From an uncultured Veillonella sp. (GTDB taxonomy: Bacteria; Bacillota; Negativicutes; Veillonellales; Veillonellaceae): 43,440 bases of DNA. Shown piece after piece: positions 41,457-43,440 of the stretch (within the stretch, counting starts at the first letter, position 1; every line of letters begins with the position of its first letter). The position numbers and the translations under genes are program-made. The notes below the pieces were generated by a model. The model searched no databases and was not told where the DNA came from. It saw only the letters and a program-made list of their open reading frames with translations. The DNA lies in the NCBI GenBank assembly GCA_900757715.1, contig CAAEOZ010000235.1:1-43440 (forward strand), given 5' to 3'.

Positions 41457-43440
41457 TTATTGAATAGTATTTCCGTGCTTAATACGCCACGCCGCAAGTT
41501 CCCGCATGTTTTTAATCATATCCCCATAGGATTGAGGCATGCTCGCACTTTGTTCTAATACTTTTCCATTTTTATCTAGATACAGTCTATGGTTAAAGAC
41601 AAATTCCTCTTGTATAAATAAGCTTGGTACCATCGCTTCATAGGTTTGACCAGGTCGACCCACTAATTCCGCCAAGGTAGGAATGATTTGAATGCTCATG
41701 CCGAACGCATTAGGCGCAAGCCAATCTTTATGAATGCCGCGACCATAAAAAATAATAGGAATAGTAGATGCCACATTAGGGCCTACTTCACGAGCAAAGT
41801 TAAAGCGTTCGCTATGGTCACCTGTAATGACGAAGAGTGCAGAAGGATCTGCTATTTCTTCACGAGCAATAAAATCACCCATTACGTGGTCTGCGTACCA
41901 AATATGGCCCATTTCGTTCAATTGCTTATCATTTTCTTCGATAGAATCTGGCAAATGCCCTTTTACCTTATTCACATCGTAGCCTTCCTTACCCACATTG
42001 ATGCTATACGGTGGATGATTAGAAGTGGTCATGATAACATTGAGAATTTTTTCCCCTCTATGTTGATCCATGTAGGCAGAAATAGCTTTAAATAAATCTT
42101 TATCGCCTACACCCCAAGCGTTTCCATCTTCGCTTGGCATTTCTGAAGCATCGTGAAATTCATCGAAGCCTTGAGATAAAGCAAAGTTCTTAACGTTTTG
42201 CCAAGTACTAAAGCCACCATACCAAAATACAGTCTTATAGCCTAGCTTTTTCATAACAGGACCAATACCTAAACCATAAGGCTCTTTGAAACTTTCACCT
42301 TCATAGTTAGGATATAACCCTGTGTCAGGCATACCCGTCAACAAACCATTGATGGCCGGCATCGTGCCTGTACCTTGCGCGAGGGCTAGCTGCGTGCTCA
42401 TCGCTTGAGGGCTGGCAGCATATTTACGACCTTGTTCAACAAGGTACGCACCAGGCTCGTTATATTCAGCGAGGAACGGCCACAAGCCATAGGATTCTCC
42501 AAGAACGAGGTTTATGGACTGTGGTTGCTCCGCTAATCGCTGTGTTGTAATGGTTCTGGTGAAAGAACCGTCAAAATTAGTGCCATTAAACTTACCGCCA
42601 ACGGCAGTGATTTTTTCGTTTAGCTCTTGAGGCGTTAAGTTAATAACCTCAAGCTCAGCCGTCCGTTTAGCAATACTTTTAACACGATAGAGAGCCTGCA
42701 CATCGTCGAGGATATTTTCATTCAACAGATTGGAGCTGAGGCGAGCCGCACTTTCCCAGTTGATGGAATTCGTATAGCTGAAAGCACCGCCAAATCTAAA
42801 GAATAGACCTAGTACGCCAATAGCGACCGTCAATCCAATGCCCGTCATCCATTGTGTTTTCTTTGTCTTAGGATACCAAGTAGTACAAAGTCGTTGATTA
42901 TCTGCAGAATCACTATTTCTTAGATTATCCGCATCATTACCATTCCTTAGATCATCAGCATAGTCACTATATTTCTTCGTGTTCCACGCTAGGAAACGAA
43001 CGAGGAACCAACAAAGAGCTGCGCTCAATACAACGGCCCCAATGATGTACATGAGGGCATTATATTCGTTGATCGCTGTATTTACAATGGCGCCGATATC
43101 ATCGTTTTTACCGTTGATGAGCATCGCATTATAAGAGGAGTTAAAGATTTTATAGAACGGAATGCGTCCCAAAAATAAAAAGGTCAATAATACTGTGGCA
43201 ATGGAGTAAATCACTTGTTTAATGCGCAATGACGGCCATTTAGGTACAAAGGTATGCACCAAAGTGCCCCCTAAAAAGCCCAGTAAACACAAAGAACCGA
43301 CGGTCTTGAGACTCAATCTAAAGCCTAACCACAAGGATGTGAGGATATTCTCCATCGTCACAGAAGCTAGTTGTGATTGAAATACTGCAAGAAACACGAT
43401 TCTAAATGCAGTCAACAAAGCAGAGAAAAAGATAAATACC
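41457..43440 (-). CDS. LTA-synthase-like phosphotransferase (sulfatase fold), N-terminus beyond right edge
   Basis: At least 661 residues. The frame stays open to the right edge with hydrophobic codons (VFIFFSALLTAFRIVFLAVF), so the true start is probably outside. It has several N-terminal membrane helices, a hydrophilic stretch with repeated DDLRNGNDADNLRNSDSADN, a further helix near LTVAIGVLGLFFRFGG, then a periplasmic sulfatase-type domain. Metal and nucleophile motifs: LVLGESYGLW, GTGTMPAINGLLTG (Thr nucleophile expected), VIMTTSNHPPY and LFVITGDHSERF. Relatives move phosphoglycerol or phosphoethanolamine onto glycans or lipids. In a diderm Firmicute without teichoic acids the acceptor is more likely an LPS or periplasmic glycan; that is inference. 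It lies upstream of core-type glycosyltransferase genes on the same strand. Confidence 0.9.
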   Translation of the reverse strand, partial: VFIFFSALLTAFRIVFLAVFQSQLASVTMENILTSLWLGFRLSLKTVGSLCLLGFLGGTLVHTFVPKWPSLRIKQVIYSIATVLLTFLFLGRIPFYKIFNSSYNAMLINGKNDDIGAIVNTAINEYNALMYIIGAVVLSAALCWFLVRFLAWNTKKYSDYADDLRNGNDADNLRNSDSADNQRLCTTWYPKTKKTQWMTGIGLTVAIGVLGLFFRFGGAFSYTNSINWESAARLSSNLLNENILDDVQALYRVKSIAKRTAELEVINLTPQELNEKITAVGGKFNGTNFDGSFTRTITTQRLAEQPQSINLVLGESYGLWPFLAEYNEPGAYLVEQGRKYAASPQAMSTQLALAQGTGTMPAINGLLTGMPDTGLYPNYEGESFKEPYGLGIGPVMKKLGYKTVFWYGGFSTWQNVKNFALSQGFDEFHDASEMPSEDGNAWGVGDKDLFKAISAYMDQHRGEKILNVIMTTSNHPPYSINVGKEGYDVNKVKGHLPDSIEENDKQLNEMGHIWYADHVMGDFIAREEIADPSALFVITGDHSERFNFAREVGPNVASTIPIIFYGRGIHKDWLAPNAFGMSIQIIPTLAELVGRPGQTYEAMVPSLFIQEEFVFNHRLYLDKNGKVLEQSASMPQSYGDMIKNMRELAAWRIKHGNTIQ

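Overview
The window looks like a chromosomal segment of a Veillonella species or a close relative: a diderm Firmicute of the class Negativicutes. I infer this from four things: moderate-to-low G+C content; trimeric autotransporters with the extended signal peptide region and Gram-negative membrane anchors; an S-layer-homology (SLH) domain used as a periplasmic module, as in Negativicute OmpM proteins; and a Gram-negative O-antigen/LPS-type glycan cluster beside a Firmicute-style small hydrophobic toxin. No database search was possible. All family calls come from motifs read in the sequence.

Left part (1-21 kb): a surface-adhesin island. It holds a trimeric autotransporter cut by the left edge (1-3447, minus), a 2288-residue trimeric autotransporter (4691-11557, minus) followed by a small exported protein (3956-4603), a trimeric autotransporter with an SLH domain after its membrane anchor (12067-14475, minus), a passenger-less inverse-autotransporter barrel (14737-15780, minus), a short trimeric autotransporter (16212-17621, plus) and a classical monomeric autotransporter with a Pro-rich linker (18338-20731, minus). 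Five of these six adhesin genes have a visible promoter of the form TTTACA-N17-TATxxT or a near variant. The two large trimeric autotransporters also share a long 5' leader, a leader hairpin and a direct repeat just upstream of the -35 box.

Between the short trimeric autotransporter and the classical autotransporter is a compact module that I read as an unannotated type I toxin-antitoxin system. It consists of a 33-residue hydrophobic peptide gene (18046-18147, minus) whose ribosome binding site lies in a hairpin, and a convergent small RNA of about 107 nt (17952-18058, plus) with a consensus promoter and its own terminator. A second copy of the RNA (20962-21075) lies on the other side of the classical autotransporter. 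It retains only the last codons of the toxin.

Right part (21-43 kb): a small exported protein and a membrane acyltransferase (21122-22591), then a long leftward glycan cluster ending at a terminator at 22725-22747. The cluster contains two sugar-nucleotide epimerases, a flippase, an IspD/TarI-like cytidylyltransferase, a LicD-type phosphotransferase, a polysaccharide deacetylase, two glycosyltransferases, a polymerase-like membrane protein, an acyltransferase, UDP-galactopyranose mutase and the initiating WbaP-like phosphoglycosyltransferase (34478-35917). Upstream on the same strand are an O-antigen-ligase-like protein, three further glycosyltransferases, a VirK/YbjX-like protein and an LTA-synthase-like phosphotransferase cut by the right edge. 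Together these suggest a lipid-linked, probably galactofuranose-containing and phospho-substituted polysaccharide built on undecaprenyl phosphate, flipped, polymerised and ligated to a lipid A-core acceptor. The stretch from about 22.8 to 33.4 kb is visibly more AT-rich than glf and wbaP, as expected of an exchangeable O-antigen cassette.

Stretches longer than 300 bases without a large gene are 3448-3955, 11558-12066, 15781-16211, 17622-18045 and 20732-21121. Each is described by the promoter, leader, repeat, RNA and terminator entries. I saw no tRNA, rRNA, CRISPR array, transposase or integrase.
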